Assembly: GCA_023128855.1 (NCBI GenBank)
Contig: JAGMDE010000054.1
Span: 1 to 14,342 of the forward strand
Source of the DNA: Thermoplasmatales archaeon
GTDB taxonomy: Archaea; Thermoplasmatota; E2; DHVEG-1
Direction: 5' to 3'
DNA: 14,342 nucleotides
In this document: one piece after another, positions 13,111 to 14,342 of the stretch
How the letters are laid out: each line of letters begins with the position of its first letter
Position numbering within the stretch: position 1 is the stretch's first letter
Made by a program: the position numbers and the translations under genes
Notes under the pieces: generated by a model
Told to the model about the DNA's origin: nothing
Database searches by the model: none
The model's input: the letters and a program-made list of their open reading frames with translations, nothing else

Positions 13111-13654
13111 CTCCGAATGTAAAAAAACGCCAAGGAACATCATTTTCTAGGAGTGAATCACTTTGAGAACCATGATTTTTACGTGATTTTTTAGATTTGT
13201 TTTTGCCAAGGAGTGACTGTTTTTCGTTTTTCCTGAGTTGAACATGAAATATTTTTGAAATACTAGCAAGATCTTGATAATTGATAATCTTTGATCGTTT
13301 ATTTTCTAGTAGTGCTCGTAATGCATCTTTGTTTTTGTCCTCCAAATAATATACTGTTTTATGAGCCGCCTGAGCACGTTTAATCACTGGAAAATGCTTT
13401 TGAAGTGTATGAAAATTCGGGCTACACCGGTTTCTACAGTTAACATGTCCCTTCTGGAGTAGTTCTTTTAATAATTCTAGGGTTTTACCTCGTATCTCGG
13501 TTCTACCTGGATTCTTAGATGGAATATCTCTAGTATGATAATATACAACCTTGCTAGAAACTCCCATTTCCTTTGTTACCTGATATTTAGATTTACCACT
13601 GAGAACTTCTTTTCTGATTTTCTTGATAATTTCTTTTGGTGTTTTTCTTGGCAT
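12992..13654 (-). CDS. Predicted helix-turn-helix DNA-binding protein
   Basis: 220 residues from ATG 13654. The longer frame to 13735 has an unlikely hydrophobic N-terminus, while a TATA box (CTTTATATA on the minus strand, about 13676-13685) sits about 30 bases before this ATG with no ribosome-binding site, so it is probably leaderless. MPRKTPKEIIKKIRKEV is followed by a helix-turn-helix (GKSKYQVTKEMGVSSKVVYYH, about 20-40) and a second winged-helix-like part (about 60-140: LLKELLQKGHV, KTVYYLEDKNKD). A basic patch (KNKSKKSRKN) precedes a hydrophobic, aromatic tail. The last 40 residues are encoded antisense to the GINS 3' end; a lost stop codon is likely. It resembles transposon or repressor-type HTH proteins, but I cannot name the family. 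Confidence 0.6.
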   Translation of the reverse strand: MPRKTPKEIIKKIRKEVLSGKSKYQVTKEMGVSSKVVYYHTRDIPSKNPGRTEIRGKTLELLKELLQKGHVNCRNRCSPNFHTLQKHFPVIKRAQAAHKTVYYLEDKNKDALRALLENKRSKIINYQDLASISKIFHVQLRKNEKQSLLGKNKSKKSRKNHGSQSDSLLENDVPWRFFTFGATAVLSFQQRHVLTAYRSYLQAKISYHFFLNYIFFHQSQ

Positions 13655-13802
13655 AAAATTGATTTTAATTGAGTGTATATAAAGGTAATTGAAGACAGGG
13701 TTGATTTGTACGACAATTGATGCAAAATATGCCAAAGATATTTTGAGGTCTTTAGAGTAATGCCTTGGAATACGATAGACTATTAGTTTTATAAAGAAAA
13801 AT

Positions 13803-13834
13803 TTGATATATTATTTTGGATGTGGATGTAAATG
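13803..13834 (+). promoter_or_regulatory. Putative promoter of a short leaderless gene
   Basis: A TATA-like TTGATATAT (about 13803-13811) lies about 25 bases before the ATG at 13832, the spacing expected for a leaderless archaeal message. Confidence 0.3.
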
Positions 13835-13945
13835 ATGGATGAACCCGAGATTGTAAAACAGCTTCGTGAAGAGGAAAATCTTGGGATACTTCATTGTAAA
13901 ACACAGAGTAATTATGAGAAATTTGATACATCTGGTTCTGTATAA
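13832..13945 (+). CDS. Possible 37-residue small protein
   Basis: The frame MMDEPEIVKQLREEEN, with the rest ending DTSGSV, has a normal charged composition and a TATA-like box at leaderless spacing. No family is recognised. It diverges from the HTH gene at 12992-13654. It could be a truncated N-terminus of a longer lost protein. Confidence 0.35.
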   Translation: MMDEPEIVKQLREEENLGILHCKTQSNYEKFDTSGSV

Positions 13946-14225
13946 AACTAAACAATATGACTAAATAATATTCCATAACATTATCAACAAATAAAGACAT
14001 CGGGTTTTAAAAAATATGGTGTTGAGATGGAGTAAAAAAGGCAATAAAATTTCAGAACATTGAACTAAGATGGAACGGAAAATGTTATGAAATAGTTGAG
14101 GGGGAACAACATAATAGAGTATCATCTGTTAAAATGAGATAAAACGAACATTACATATGTATAACGTTTTTTGCAGAAAAGAAGTTTTACCGAGAGATAG
14201 ATTTTGATAAATCTTTGACTTTCTT
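13946..14225. other. Region without a convincing gene
   Basis: AT-rich. One short open stretch without a start (14026-14142, + strand) reads FQNIELRWNGKCYEIVEGEQ and may be a coding relic, but no family is seen. No repeat or RNA is evident. Confidence 0.3.
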
Positions 14226-14342
14226 TTAATCCACTATAGACAACCTAACATAATGAAGCAAGGCATGATATGCCATAAAGTTATCTTTGAAATCCTTTTC
14301 TGGATCAGATATGCTTCAAAGGACTTGTTTCACAACTATCGT
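14226..14342 (-). pseudogene. 3' coding fragment with an in-frame stop, running off the right edge
   Basis: On the minus strand the frame reads TIVVKQVL, then TGA (14316-14318), then SISDPEKDFKDNFMAYHALL and HYVRLSIVD before TAA at 14226-14228. The composition looks like real protein with one premature stop, and it is cut by the window edge. A small hairpin GGCAT-GAT-ATGCC (14262-14274) falls within it. No family is recognised. Confidence 0.3.

Noticed and set aside
13752..14000. 82-residue minus-strand frame
   Set aside because: Weak composition and no promoter; the opposite strand has a better small frame at 13832-13945.
14026..14142. Short + strand open stretch without a start
   Set aside because: Some protein-like residues but no start, signal or family; kept only as a note on the gap.
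1..14342. CRISPR arrays, rRNA genes and known riboswitches
   Set aside because: No spaced direct-repeat array, rRNA-like block or familiar aptamer core was seen on either strand.

Overview
The window looks like chromosomal DNA from an AT-rich archaeon. The evidence is an Orc1/Cdc6 initiator, a eukaryote-type primase small subunit (PriS) and a GINS subunit clustered together, a geranylgeranyl-reductase-type flavoprotein, a tRNA with no encoded CCA, GGTGA/GAGGTGA ribosome-binding sites and TATA-box promoters, several apparently leaderless. An uncultivated euryarchaeal lineage such as Thermoplasmatota fits best, but the lineage is inference.

Left third (1-4836): a large secreted protein ends in two tandem Hint (hedgehog/intein) domains, the second lacking the terminal His-Asn. 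It is followed by an unlisted 35-residue peptide gene carrying three consecutive cysteines. Next come a decayed IS200/IS605-type element with a triply broken TnpA, a DUF2085 membrane protein, an unrecognised four-helix membrane protein, a relic that resembles DUF2085, and a run of three hairpins that may be a non-coding RNA.

Middle (4837-8865): a complete-looking IS481-type insertion sequence has 28-bp inverted ends with TGT termini and a 14-bp target duplication (a 16-bp identical block overall). It lies just upstream of the promoter of the reductase-type flavoprotein. Beyond that, a small DUF2080-like gene and a tyrosine integrase diverge from a palindrome-rich control region. The integrase reading frame ends inside the 3' end of a convergent tRNA-Val(TAC) gene, which is the layout of an element integrated at a tRNA. 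The far attachment site was not found.

Right part (8949-14342): a small unknown gene, a [4Fe-4S] endonuclease III-family glycosylase, and a replication block with cdc6 divergent from priS-GINS. A predicted DNA-binding protein overlaps the GINS 3' end by 119 bp on the opposite strand. The last 400 bases hold only short or decayed coding traces.

The replication genes form the stable core: Orc1/Cdc6 loads the helicase, GINS is a helicase subunit, and PriS makes primers. The flanks are mobile or accessory DNA. No complete new system is evident. The best leads are the tandem Hint protein with its small Cys-rich neighbour, the integrase/tRNA junction with its operators, and the three-hairpin locus.
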